Positions 18,698-26,772 of a stretch of 64,000 nucleotides of DNA are shown here, one piece after another. The notes beneath the pieces were generated by a model. The model did no database searches and had not been told where the DNA came from. It was given only the letters and a program-made list of their open reading frames with translations. The stretch is from the NCBI GenBank assembly GCA_963795195.1, contig CAWCGU010000006.1:2604001-2668000 (forward strand), given 5' to 3'. The position numbers were made by a program, and so were the translations under genes. Numbering within the stretch: position 1 is the first letter of the stretch; each line of letters starts with the position of its first letter. This DNA is from CAWCGU01 sp963795195 (GTDB lineage Bacteria; Actinomycetota; Thermoleophilia; Solirubrobacterales; 70-9).

Positions 18698-19873
18698 TTA
18701 AGCGGATCCGCTGCCGACGACGGCGCCGCGCAGGGCGCGGCTCACCTGCTCGAGCGTCAGGATTCCCCGCAGCTGGCCATCGGCGTCAACGGCGGCGATC
18801 GCGCCCAGCCGCCGCAGCGCCTCATTGCCCAGCACGGCCTCCAGCGGCGCCTCGACGGAGATGCTGGCTGCACCGTCACGTTCTTCGACGACGTCGGCCA
18901 CGCGGGAGGTCTCGCGAACCGGTTCAGGGATCGCATCGGCCGCGGCGAGCTTGATCAGGCCGATGAAGCGCTGAGCTGCGTCAACCACCGGGAACCACGG
19001 CCAGCGATAGCGCAGGAAGTACTCGTCGATCGCCTGCTCGACGCTGACGTCCTCGCTGATCGAGACCGGCTCGGGGTCCATCACGTCGGCGACACGCAGG
19101 TGCTCGATTCGCGAGGACAGCTCCGTTTGAACGACAGCGGAGCGCGCCGAGGCGCTGAGGATGAAGCCGAGCACCCCGAGCCAGAGGCCGTCGACGATGC
19201 CTCCCTGCAGCGCCAGCAGCACCCCGAGTGCCATCAGGGCGTAGCCGAAGCCCTGGCCGAGCGCCGCCGCGAAGCGGGTCGCGCTGGCCCGATTGCCCGT
19301 TCGCTTCCAGGCGATCGCTCTCGCAACCCTGCCGCCGTCGAGCGGGAAGGCCGGAATCAGGTTGAAGATCAGGATCAACGCGTTGATCGAGGCGAGCCAG
19401 GCGACCGCCGCCAGCGGCCCGGAGATCTCGGCGCCCTCGTCGAAGCGCATCACCTCCCAGAACGTCTGACCCTCGATCGCGAGTCCGACGCCGATGCAGG
19501 CAAGCGCGATCGCAAACGTCACAGCCGGCCCGGCCATCGCGATTCGGAATTCCTGGCCGGGGGTCTCGGTGTCACGTGACATGCGCGCGACGCCACCGAA
19601 AAGCCAGAGTGTGATGTCCGTGATGCCGATCCCGTTGCGCAGCGCGACCAGGGCGTGCCCCAGCTCATGCAACAGGATCGAGCCGAAGAAGAGGGCGGCG
19701 CTGATCACCGCCAGCGCGTACGGCTCCATGTCTCCATCGGAGGTGCCCAACACGTCGCGATAGAAGTCCGAGAGCCAAATCAGGACCAGCAGCAGGACCA
19801 GGAACCAGGAATAGTCGACACCGACCCTGATCCCGCGCACTCGGAAGAGGGTCAGAGCCCCGCGCGTTGGCAT
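18698..19873 (-). CDS. Site-2 protease-like M50 metalloprotease with C-terminal CBS domains
   Basis: The 391-residue polytopic protein has the zinc motif HELGHAL (residues 69-75) in a transmembrane helix and the third-ligand motif NLIPAFPLDGGRVARA near residue 165-180. The C-terminal half (about 240-385) contains two CBS-like modules, VADVMDPEPVSISEDVSVEQAIDEY and a second starting VADVVEER. This is the group III site-2 protease layout, in which CBS domains sense adenine nucleotides. It stands alone, convergent with nothing close, and is divergent from the M28 peptidase gene by 38 bases. Likely substrates are membrane-bound regulators such as anti-sigma factors, but no partner is encoded nearby. 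Confidence 0.92.
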   Translation of the reverse strand: MPTRGALTLFRVRGIRVGVDYSWFLVLLLVLIWLSDFYRDVLGTSDGDMEPYALAVISAALFFGSILLHELGHALVALRNGIGITDITLWLFGGVARMSRDTETPGQEFRIAMAGPAVTFAIALACIGVGLAIEGQTFWEVMRFDEGAEISGPLAAVAWLASINALILIFNLIPAFPLDGGRVARAIAWKRTGNRASATRFAAALGQGFGYALMALGVLLALQGGIVDGLWLGVLGFILSASARSAVVQTELSSRIEHLRVADVMDPEPVSISEDVSVEQAIDEYFLRYRWPWFPVVDAAQRFIGLIKLAAADAIPEPVRETSRVADVVEERDGAASISVEAPLEAVLGNEALRRLGAIAAVDADGQLRGILTLEQVSRALRGAVVGSGSA

Positions 19874-19911
19874 CGGTCAATGGTAGGCCCTGTTCGTTAG
19901 CTTTCACGGTC

Positions 19912-21108
19912 ATGGACGCCGCGACCAAGAAGCCCGCTCACCTCGATACGGAATGGCTCCGGCAGCAGGTCACCGAGCTTTCGGCGATCCATCGCCCGAG
20001 CGCGTCCGAGGGCGAGCGCCAGGCTGCCGAGTGGCTGGTGGCGCGCCTCGGCGAGTACAGCGCCGAGGCGCAAATCGACGTCGAGGATGGGCATGGCGGC
20101 TACTGGTGGCCGCTGGGACTGACGAGCGCAGCGGGTGTCGCCGCCGGGTTGGCAGCGCGTCGGGGTAAGCGCCTGACCGGCGCGCTGCTTGGCGGCCTGG
20201 CGGCCTGGGCGGCGCTTGACGAACTGCCGCCGCGCGCGCGGCGGCTTCGCAAGCTGCTTAAGCGGCGGCCGATGTACAACGTCGTCGCCGAGATCGGGCC
20301 CGAGGACGCGGAGCGGACGGTCGTGCTCGTTGCTCATCACGACGCTGCGCATTCGGGATTGGTGTTCCACCCGGCGATTCCCCGCCTCGCCGACCGGCTC
20401 GGGCTGATCGAGAGCCAGAACACGAGCCCTGGCCTGATGTGGCCGGCGGTCGGCGGACCGGCGCTGGCGGGACTCGGCGCCTTGACCGGCAGGCGGCTGC
20501 TCTCTCGCGTCGGCACCGTCGTCTCCGCCGGCTTCGTGCTCGGCATGCTCGACATCGGCATGCGCGACGCGGTTCCGGGCGCCAACGACAACGCGACCGG
20601 AGTCGCGGTGCTGATTGCGATCGCCCGGGCGCTCGCCGAGAGCCCGACGAGCTCCGTCCGCGTGATGCTGGTTTCCACCTCGGAGGAGGCGACCTGCGAG
20701 GGCATGCAGGCCTTTTGCGATCGCCATTGCCCCGATCTGCCGGTCGATTCGACCTTCTTCCTGGCCGTCGATACGGTCGGTTCGCCACACCTGCTGGTGC
20801 TGCGCGGCGAGGGCATGGCCGGACTCGTCGAGTACCCGGCGGAGTCTCTCGCGCTGATGGACGGCGTCGCCGAGGAGCTCGGCATCTACCTGATGCCGAA
20901 GCTGCGGCTGCGCAACGCGACCGACGGCGTCTTCCCCCTGGACCGCGGCTATCAATGCGCCTCGCTCAACTCCTGCACCCGCCTCAAGCAGCCCGACAAC
21001 TACCACTGGCCGACCGATACGGCAGACCGGGTGCTCTACGACTCCGTGTCCGACGCAGTGCGCCTCGTCGAAGCGGTGGTCCGTCGGCTCGACGAGCGCT
21101 GGCTGTAG
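19912..21108 (+). CDS. M28-family zinc aminopeptidase-like protein with hydrophobic insertions
   Basis: The 398-residue peptidase keeps all co-catalytic zinc ligands: AHHD (H142 or H143), GANDNATG (D226), the EE pair in STSEEATCEG (E258-E259), DTVG (D287) and the C-terminal histidine in DNYHWPTD (near 363). Two hydrophobic stretches are unusual. One lies near 68-104 (GLTSAAGVAAGLAARRGKRL and onward); the other, near 175-215, is inserted between the first histidine and the aspartate. They suggest membrane association. ATG 19912 is chosen; an in-frame ATG-less extension to 19867 would overlap the divergent M50 gene. No signal peptide precedes it, so the topology is uncertain. The substrate is unknown. 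Confidence 0.88.
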   Translation: MDAATKKPAHLDTEWLRQQVTELSAIHRPSASEGERQAAEWLVARLGEYSAEAQIDVEDGHGGYWWPLGLTSAAGVAAGLAARRGKRLTGALLGGLAAWAALDELPPRARRLRKLLKRRPMYNVVAEIGPEDAERTVVLVAHHDAAHSGLVFHPAIPRLADRLGLIESQNTSPGLMWPAVGGPALAGLGALTGRRLLSRVGTVVSAGFVLGMLDIGMRDAVPGANDNATGVAVLIAIARALAESPTSSVRVMLVSTSEEATCEGMQAFCDRHCPDLPVDSTFFLAVDTVGSPHLLVLRGEGMAGLVEYPAESLALMDGVAEELGIYLMPKLRLRNATDGVFPLDRGYQCASLNSCTRLKQPDNYHWPTDTADRVLYDSVSDAVRLVEAVVRRLDERWL

Positions 21109-21509
21109 TCACGGGCGCAGTTCGATGAAGCCGGCGGCGGCAAAATCGCCGCCGAACGTCAGTGCCTCGGTGATCTCCCGTTGGCGCGCATGAAGGCGAA
21201 GCTGGTGGCATCGACGTAGGAATGCTTTCGCTCGTCGTGGTGGCGCAGCCATTCCCAAGCTTCTGCGTCGACCCCATCGTCGAGACGCTTCACCGAGGCG
21301 AGCTGGCTCGACCCGATTCGGTCGCATGTGTAGAGGGCAAGCCGATGCCCAAGTCGTCGTCGCAGGTAACGTCCAGACCTCACCGCGGATCAGCGATGTT
21401 GTCACAACCGACTGCCTATTCGCCCTTTCGAGGAGCGCCGCGGCCTGGGCGTGCGAGCGGTCACGCGGCATCGCCAGCGCAATAAAAAAGAGGAGTCGGC
21501 AAAGATCAC
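21109..21509 (-). pseudogene. Decayed VapC-like PIN-domain toxin with three frameshifts
   Basis: Read across frames, the minus strand encodes a recognisable PIN ribonuclease. It starts GTG 21509 with VIFADSSF, then ALAMPRDRSHAQAAALLERA and TSLIRGEVWT in a second frame. It returns to the first frame for RYLRRRLGHRLALYTCDRIG and EAWEWLRHHDERKHSYVDATSF, then shifts again to REITEALTFGGDFAAAGF. The acidic PIN residues survive (D in FADSS, E in RGEV, D in YVDATS, D in GGDF). Each break fits one base lost or gained in a short run: T7 to T6 near 21484-21489, an extra T near 21367, and a lost C near 21180. Repaired, it would be 133 residues, normal for VapC. Its start overlaps the antitoxin remnant stop (GTGA). 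Confidence 0.7.
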
Positions 21510-21604
21510 TCGCCGCTGGGCCCGTAGACGATCTCGTCGATCGAGCGCTGCATCGAGATCGCGCTGAAACACGCACGAATCTCGCGTTCGTACGTGAGGC
21601 GTTC
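21506..21604 (-). pseudogene. C-terminal remnant of an antitoxin gene
   Basis: In the frame ending at TGA 21506-21508 the translation reads ERLTYEREIRACFSAISMQR followed by a short tail ending PSGE. It has no start codon: the frame runs back directly into the stop codon of the acyl-CoA dehydrogenase gene (21626-21628). Its stop overlaps the GTG of the PIN-toxin remnant (GAGTGATC), the classic antitoxin-toxin arrangement. The ~40-residue N-terminal DNA-binding part expected of such antitoxins is missing, with the junction at or near the 18-bp palindrome at 21598-21615. The family cannot be named from the remnant. Confidence 0.5.
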
Positions 21605-21615
21605 CGCGGAACGCC
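21598..21615. repeat. Perfect 18-bp palindrome downstream of the acyl-CoA dehydrogenase gene
   Basis: GGCGTTCCG and CGGAACGCC are exact reverse complements with no spacer. The site lies 11 bases past the stop of the acyl-CoA dehydrogenase gene and at the truncated end of the antitoxin remnant. It may be a stem of a terminator (no T run follows), an operator left from the toxin-antitoxin locus, or a deletion junction. Confidence 0.5.
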
Positions 21616-21625
21616 CTTCGCAGTC

Positions 21626-23353
21626 TCAGACCGCAGGCTTGTGCCGCTCGATGATGCGCTTGAAGTCGGCCGGGCTGCGCAGAGTCCCGAAGGCGTTGCC
21701 CCAGTCGCGCTCGAGCCTCGACGCGCAGAACGCGTCGGCGACCGCCTCGTCGCCGTAGCGCACGAGCAGCGAGCCCTGAAGCACGAGCGCCATGCGCTCG
21801 ACCAGGCGGCGAGCCATCTCCTGCTTGGTCGCCAGGTCGGTGACACAGCCGCGCAGGCGGTCGATTGCGTCGTCCAGTCGTTTGTCTGCGCCGGCGGCCT
21901 CGTCGACCTCGGTGAAGTAGGCCTCGAGCGCATGCGGGCTGCGGTGCATCGCCCGCAGCACGTCGAGGCACTGGACGTTGCCGGAGCCCTCCCAGATCGA
22001 GGCCAGCGGGGAGTTCCGGTACAGCCGCGGCATACCTGACTCCTCGACGAAGCCGTTGCCGCCGTGGCACTCGAGCGCCTCGACGGAGTGGGACGGAAGC
22101 CGCTTGCAGATCCAGTACTTGAGGATCGCGTTGGCGATGCGCTTGAACTCGGTGGCCTGCTCCGACCCGGACGCGCCCGGCGTTGGTTGGATCGACTCGT
22201 CGTAGGCGCGAGCCAACCGCAGCGCTGAGATCGTCGCGGCCTCCGATTCGACCGCGAGGTCGGCGAGTACGTTCTGCATCAACGGCTGGTCGATCAGGGT
22301 GGCGCCGAAGGCGGCTCGGTGACTCGCGTGGTGAATCGCGGCCGCGGTTCCGGCCCGCATCCCCGCGGCCGAGCCCATCGCGCAGTCCAAACGCGTGTGG
22401 TTGACCATCTCGATGATCGTCCGTACCCCGGCGCCCTCGTCGCCGACGAGCTGCGCCCATGCGCCTCGGAACTCAACCTCCGAAGAGGAGTTGGAGCGGT
22501 CGCCCAGCTTGTCCTTGAGGCGCTGAAGCTGGATACGGTTGCGCTCGCCGTCGGGAGTGAAGCGGGGCATCATGAAACAGGAGACGCCGCCCTCGGCCTG
22601 CGCGAGCACCAGGAAGGTGTCGCACATCGGCGCCGAGAAGAACCACTTGTGGCCCCAGATCTCGTACTCGGCGCCCGGTCCGCCGCCGTTCAGCGGCCGG
22701 GCCGTCGTCGTGTTGGCGCGGACATCGGATCCGCCCTGCTTCTCGGTCATGCCCATGCCGCAGAGCGCGCCCTTCTTGTCGGCGGCGGGAACGAGCCGCT
22801 CGCCGTCGTAGGAGAGTGAGAGGAAGCGCGGCTCCCACTCCTCGGCTATCTCCGGCTGGCGGCGAATGGCGGGGATCACCGAGTAGGTCATCGAGATCGG
22901 GCAGAGCGGGCCGGAGTCGACCTGGCCGAAGAGCATCGTCTTGGCGCCGCGGGCGACGTGGGCGCCGGGCTGTGGGTCGCGCCAAGGCGCGGCGTGCAGT
23001 CCGTTGGCGACCCCGATACGCATCAGCTCGTGCCAGGAAGGATGGAAGTAGACCTCGTCGATGCGGTTGCCGAAGCGATCGTGGGTGCGCAGTTGCGGGC
23101 GGTTTTCGTTCGCTTCGACACCCAGCTGCTTGACGTCGGCACGACCGCAGATCGCACCCAGCTCCGAGAGCTCGCCGGTCGCCCAGTCGGCGCCTTCGCG
23201 CTCGACCGCTTCGCTGAGGACCGTGTCGGCCTCGAAGACGTTGTAGCTCTCGAGCGCTGTCGCCTGGTTCAGGACTTCGTGGGTGGAATAGGCCGCGGCA
23301 TCCTCGGCTACGCGTCCGGGTGCCGCTTGGCTCGACTTCTCAACGACCGACAT
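21626..23353 (-). CDS. Acyl-CoA dehydrogenase, AidB-like
   Basis: The 575-residue flavoenzyme shows the acyl-CoA dehydrogenase fold: GMGMTEKQGGSDVRANTT for FAD binding, EIWGHKWFFSAPMCDTFLVL in the middle beta domain, EFKRIANAILKYW, and HGGNGFVEESGMPRLYRNSP with WEGSGNVQCLDVLRA at the C-terminus. The long N-terminus with YFHPSWHELMRIG and the RDWGNAFGTL region resemble the AidB branch rather than classical ACADs, and the length exceeds the usual ~380 residues. The start overlaps the end of the tetR gene by 14 bases, so both form one operon, probably derepressed by an acyl-CoA or related effector. A role in DNA damage response, as for E. coli AidB, cannot be assumed. Confidence 0.88.
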   Translation of the reverse strand: MSVVEKSSQAAPGRVAEDAAAYSTHEVLNQATALESYNVFEADTVLSEAVEREGADWATGELSELGAICGRADVKQLGVEANENRPQLRTHDRFGNRIDEVYFHPSWHELMRIGVANGLHAAPWRDPQPGAHVARGAKTMLFGQVDSGPLCPISMTYSVIPAIRRQPEIAEEWEPRFLSLSYDGERLVPAADKKGALCGMGMTEKQGGSDVRANTTTARPLNGGGPGAEYEIWGHKWFFSAPMCDTFLVLAQAEGGVSCFMMPRFTPDGERNRIQLQRLKDKLGDRSNSSSEVEFRGAWAQLVGDEGAGVRTIIEMVNHTRLDCAMGSAAGMRAGTAAAIHHASHRAAFGATLIDQPLMQNVLADLAVESEAATISALRLARAYDESIQPTPGASGSEQATEFKRIANAILKYWICKRLPSHSVEALECHGGNGFVEESGMPRLYRNSPLASIWEGSGNVQCLDVLRAMHRSPHALEAYFTEVDEAAGADKRLDDAIDRLRGCVTDLATKQEMARRLVERMALVLQGSLLVRYGDEAVADAFCASRLERDWGNAFGTLRSPADFKRIIERHKPAV

Positions 23354-23969
23354 GGGCAGGCTCCTTTTGACTCATTGAACGGACACAGAAACTGACAAGC
23401 TCGGTGGTGAAGGCCTCGGGGTCGCGATCGGCGGTGGTCGGGCTGACGGGTCCGATCACGGCTTCGGCGATCGCCCCGACGACGGCGGCCGACGAGACCT
23501 CGATGTCCTGAGCGGGGAACTCGCCCGAGGCGATCCCGGTGGCGATGATGTCGGCGACGATGTCGCGGTAGGCGCGGCGGTAGACAAGCCGCTCTGCCTC
23601 GACCGCCGGATCGACGGGCTCGGCGATCAGCGCGTAGGCGAGCCGCCGCGCCAGCAGGGCACGCCGGATGAAGCTCTCGACGGCTTCTGCGCCACGTTGC
23701 GACGCCGGCCGCCCGTCAGCGCGTCCCGCCTCGGCCATCGCGTCGACCTCGTGCTGGGAGGCACGGCGAAAGACCTCGGCGAAGATCTCGGACTTCGACG
23801 GGAAGTAGCGGTAGACGGTCCCGGTGGCGACGCCGGCGCGCTCGGCGATAGCGGCGACCGACGCGCAGACCCAGCCGCCCTGCGCGACGAGTTCATGAGC
23901 GGCACCGAGGATTCGTTCCCGGGTCTCGGCCTTGCGAGCCTCGGTGCGGGCGGTGGGACGGTAGGCCAT
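23340..23969 (-). CDS. TetR-family transcriptional repressor of the acyl-CoA dehydrogenase operon
   Basis: The 209-residue protein has an N-terminal TetR helix-turn-helix: RERILGAAHELVAQGGW, then VAAIAERAGVATGTVYRYFPSKSE at about residues 30-55. A variable helical C-terminal ligand-binding domain follows. ATG 23969 is preferred because it lies immediately next to a 30-bp perfect palindrome (23971-24000). The frame extends eight codons further, but that would place the start codon inside the palindrome. It is the first gene of a two-gene operon with the acyl-CoA dehydrogenase, suggesting autoregulation and control of lipid or acyl-CoA oxidation. The inducer is unknown. Confidence 0.9.
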   Translation of the reverse strand: MAYRPTARTEARKAETRERILGAAHELVAQGGWVCASVAAIAERAGVATGTVYRYFPSKSEIFAEVFRRASQHEVDAMAEAGRADGRPASQRGAEAVESFIRRALLARRLAYALIAEPVDPAVEAERLVYRRAYRDIVADIIATGIASGEFPAQDIEVSSAAVVGAIAEAVIGPVSPTTADRDPEAFTTELVSFCVRSMSQKEPAHVGR

Positions 23970-23970
23970 C

Positions 23971-24000
23971 GTAAGAAGTGAATCATGATTCACTTCTTAC
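23971..24000. promoter_or_regulatory. Perfect 30-bp palindrome, likely TetR operator
   Basis: The half-site GTAAGAAGTGAATCA (23971-23985) is followed without a gap by its exact reverse complement. It is AT-rich in a high-GC region. It occupies the whole space directly upstream of the tetR start codon (1 base) and ends 12 bases before the stop of the upstream GMC oxidoreductase gene. Position and symmetry indicate the operator by which the TetR protein represses its own operon. The overlap with the expected promoter supports repression by steric block. Confidence 0.85.
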
Positions 24001-24012
24001 GTCAAGCGAGGT

Positions 24013-25581
24013 TTACCGCACCCGTTCGCCACGGCGGGGCTCGACCACCGGGTTCGGGTCCGGCGGCCGTACCGGTATACCCCCGAGCCTGCGCACGAGG
24101 CGGCTCGCAACTCGCTCGGCCAGGGCCGCGATGGTCAGCGAGGGATTGACGGCGAGCGCGGTCGGCACCGCAGCGCCGTCGGCCACGTAGAGGCCGGGGT
24201 GCCCGAAGACCTCCCCATCGGCGTCGGCAACACCCAGCTGCGGTGAGTCCGCCATCCGGGCTGTGCCGAGGGGATGGGCGAAGAACGCCGTCTCGTCGTA
24301 ACTCGGCGATGGATTCAGCACCAGATCAACCAGCTCGCCACCCATGCGGCGTACCAGCCGCCCGACGATCCGGCGGGCGTCGTCGTAAAGCTTGCGGGTG
24401 GTCGGGTCCAGCCGGTAGTCGATCGCCGCGATTCCGAAAGCCGGGCTGAATCTGAACTCGTCGTCTCGCGGCGCGACTGCGATGCTCCCTGGGCTTCCAT
24501 CGAGGCCGAGCACCGCGAGGCCGATCACCGTCGTGCCATAGCTGCGCATCAATCGCTTCTTGCGCAGGCCCCACCAAAGATCATCCGGGTCGCCGTTGGC
24601 CACGGTCGCCAGCGAGAGCTCGTGCTGAGTGATGATCACAAAGCCGTGACTGCGCAGGAACTCGTAGCAGATGGTGTCCATCGCGACGCCTTGGTGCTGC
24701 TGGACGCGACCGCGGCCCGGCAGCCCAGAGTCGAGCGGCAACCGGGCCATGAGGGCAAGATCGCCGTTGCCCGAGAGGTTGCGGCCGACCTGGGCCGAGA
24801 GGTTCTGGAGCGCAAATTGCGAACGCATCAGCAGCCCGGCCGTGCCGAGTGCGCCGCCAGCGAGTACCACGCGGCGAGCCTGAAGCTCTTGATCGGGCCC
24901 CGAGAGCAGCGAGCCACCCATGCGGTCGTTCGCGACCTTTGCGTAGCGGATCCGGTAGCCGCCGTCGGCGGGTTCCAGCGAAACCGCTTCGTTGCGTGGC
25001 CGCACCTCGGCGCCCGCCGCTCGCGCCCCGCGCAGGTAGTTGAGCGTGAGGTGGTTCTTCCGAGAGAAGCGACAGCCTGTGTTGCAAAAGCCGCAATGAA
25101 CGCAGCGCGTCGTCGCCTGGCGGATCGGGTCTACCCGCAACCCGAGGTCGTTCATCCGCAGACCCCAGATTCCACCGCGCTTCGCGACCTCGTCGAAGCC
25201 AAGTTGATGGACCCCGAGGCCACGCTCGGCACGGCGATAAAATCGGTCGAGTGAGCTACGGCTCAGTGCGCGCGGCCAGACTCGCACGCCCGCTTGGCGC
25301 CGTTCGAAGACAAAGCTTGGAGCGCGCAGGCTGACTCCGGAGTAGACGAGCGAACCGCCGCCCACGGCCGAGCCGACCAGCACCGTGGCCCCGTTGCCGT
25401 TGAAGGTGTGGGTGAGCTCGAGCAGCTCCTTGGGCCGCATGGGCACCTGCAGGGAGGCATCGGAGCGCTCCGGGCCACGCTCGAGCACGACGACGCGCTG
25501 GCCGGCCTGGGCCAGGTAGTAGGCGAGGATCGACCCCCCGAAGCCGGAGCCGACAACGCAGACGTCCACCTGCTCGCTCAT
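24013..25581 (-). CDS. GMC-family FAD oxidoreductase (cholesterol oxidase-like)
   Basis: The 522-residue protein starts with an FAD-binding fold, VDVCVVGSGFGGSILAYYLA. It then has VGSAVGGGSLVYSGVSL, characteristic of GMC and cholesterol oxidase-like proteins, and a four-cysteine segment CVHCGFCNTGC near residue 165-175. The C-terminus has AHPLGTARMADSPQLGV with the catalytic-region histidine, and VADGAAVPTALAVNPSLTIAALA. GMC enzymes oxidise alcohols, sterols or choline. The cysteine cluster is typical of a subset paired with a gluconate-2-dehydrogenase subunit-3-like partner, which is exactly the upstream gene (1-base gap). It is the last gene of the P450 operon. The substrate is not deducible. 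Confidence 0.88.
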   Translation of the reverse strand: MSEQVDVCVVGSGFGGSILAYYLAQAGQRVVVLERGPERSDASLQVPMRPKELLELTHTFNGNGATVLVGSAVGGGSLVYSGVSLRAPSFVFERRQAGVRVWPRALSRSSLDRFYRRAERGLGVHQLGFDEVAKRGGIWGLRMNDLGLRVDPIRQATTRCVHCGFCNTGCRFSRKNHLTLNYLRGARAAGAEVRPRNEAVSLEPADGGYRIRYAKVANDRMGGSLLSGPDQELQARRVVLAGGALGTAGLLMRSQFALQNLSAQVGRNLSGNGDLALMARLPLDSGLPGRGRVQQHQGVAMDTICYEFLRSHGFVIITQHELSLATVANGDPDDLWWGLRKKRLMRSYGTTVIGLAVLGLDGSPGSIAVAPRDDEFRFSPAFGIAAIDYRLDPTTRKLYDDARRIVGRLVRRMGGELVDLVLNPSPSYDETAFFAHPLGTARMADSPQLGVADADGEVFGHPGLYVADGAAVPTALAVNPSLTIAALAERVASRLVRRLGGIPVRPPDPNPVVEPRRGERVR

Positions 25582-25582
25582 C

Positions 25583-26191
25583 TCATGCCATGTTGCCGTC
25601 GCGGGTCATGCCCTTGAAGCGGACCCGATAGGAGTGCTCCGGCCAGTAACCGTCTGATTCGGGCGGAAAGCGGATGGTTCGCGGTCCGAGGTCGGAACGT
25701 GCTGTGCCGTAGTAGCTGAGGTAGACGAGCGTCGCGACGCCGATGTAGATGACGTAGAGGGGGCTCGAACCGTTCTGCGGCAACCAGCGCAGACGATCAC
25801 GTAGCACCTGCTCGCGTTGCGCGTAGGGGAGCTCGAGGTCGAACCCTGCGATGCGGCCCAGAATCGTGGGGGTTGCGATCAGGAGATCGTCGTGAAGCAG
25901 CGGAAAGGTCAGGTATGCGCCGTAGAAGGGGTCGTAGATCTCTTCGATCACCCCGGCTTCGATCGCACCTGGAAGGCTGTCGGCCCCTCCTGCGGGGCCG
26001 GGCACGACCGTGTCGGCAAGGGCCTTCATCGTGACGCGGACCGCGGGGTCGTCTGGCAGCAGAGCCGCAGGCGGAAGCGCCTCCGCCGCCGCCGCAATCG
26101 CGCTCAGGGTCGCGCCGAGATTGAGCGTCGTCAGGGTTGCAGCCCCCACGCCCACTTCGACGAGCAGGTCGCGACGGGTCAGCCCGGCCAC
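25583..26191 (-). CDS. Tat-exported gluconate 2-dehydrogenase subunit 3-like protein
   Basis: The 202-residue protein starts (GTG) with MAGLTRRDLLVEVGVGAATL, a twin-arginine signal (TRRDLL) with a hydrophobic core, so it should be exported folded. The mature part has the helical pattern of the small subunit of GMC dehydrogenases: VRVTMKALADTVVPGP, GVIEEIYDPFYGAYLTFPLL, and a C-terminal TLVYLSYYGTARSDLGP. Such subunits escort or stabilise the FAD subunit during Tat export. Since the downstream GMC protein has no signal, piggy-back export is a reasonable inference. It overlaps the upstream secreted-protein gene by 13 bases. Confidence 0.8.
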   Translation of the reverse strand: MAGLTRRDLLVEVGVGAATLTTLNLGATLSAIAAAAEALPPAALLPDDPAVRVTMKALADTVVPGPAGGADSLPGAIEAGVIEEIYDPFYGAYLTFPLLHDDLLIATPTILGRIAGFDLELPYAQREQVLRDRLRWLPQNGSSPLYVIYIGVATLVYLSYYGTARSDLGPRTIRFPPESDGYWPEHSYRVRFKGMTRDGNMA

Positions 26192-26772
26192 GGCCGCGGC
26201 TTGCGTCGGTAGACCTCTCGAGCCTCGGCAGGGGTGTCGACCCGACGTACGCAGCGCGGTTCGAGATCAACGTCGAGGGAGGCGTAGCCGCCACCTCCGG
26301 TTGGGTGCAGATACGGACGGAACGGGTCGGGGGTCGACTCCACCAGTGCCGGGTCGCCGCCGTCGCCGCCGAGGCGCAGAGCCTTGACGAAGACGCCGCC
26401 GGCTCCGTGAGCGCGGTCGATGAAGTAGCGCCCGCGCCAGTGGTAGAGCTCAAGCTCGCCGCCGGCTAGCGCCGAACCGCGCCATTCGTCGCGTTGAAAG
26501 TAGAAGCACTTGCCGGCGGCGCCGGCCAGCCTGGCCGGCTCATTGAGCAGAAAGTCGACGATCCCGAGCTCGCTCAGGTTCTGGTTGGTCTTGTCGAAGA
26601 CAACGCACATCGGGTCGACCCGCGGCCGCGGAAAGTCGACCCCCGTTCCGACCGGCTGCGGTTCGCAGCGAAACGGGTTGCGTCCGTCATAGGGGTCAAT
26701 GAGCTGCGCCGCCGCAGGTTCTGCGGATCCCAGCGTGACGACGACAGCGATGAGGAAAACCGCCCGTTTCAC
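26179..26772 (-). CDS. Secreted protein of unknown function in the P450 operon
   Basis: The 197-residue protein has a signal peptide (MKRAVFLIAVVVTLGSAEPAAA) and a mature region rich in aromatic and charged residues with four cysteines: FRCEPQ, PMCVVFDKTNQNLSELGIVDF, GKCFYFQRDEWRGS, and PRCVRRV. The order CFYFQRDEW...LYHWRGRYF suggests a compact extracellular fold with two disulfides. No family recognised. The GTG start at 26772 overlaps the epimerase stop by four bases. Being sandwiched between an epimerase and an exported GMC subunit suggests it acts outside the membrane on the same substrate, for instance in binding or delivering it (inference). Confidence 0.7.
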   Translation of the reverse strand: MKRAVFLIAVVVTLGSAEPAAAQLIDPYDGRNPFRCEPQPVGTGVDFPRPRVDPMCVVFDKTNQNLSELGIVDFLLNEPARLAGAAGKCFYFQRDEWRGSALAGGELELYHWRGRYFIDRAHGAGGVFVKALRLGGDGGDPALVESTPDPFRPYLHPTGGGGYASLDVDLEPRCVRRVDTPAEAREVYRRKPRPWPG

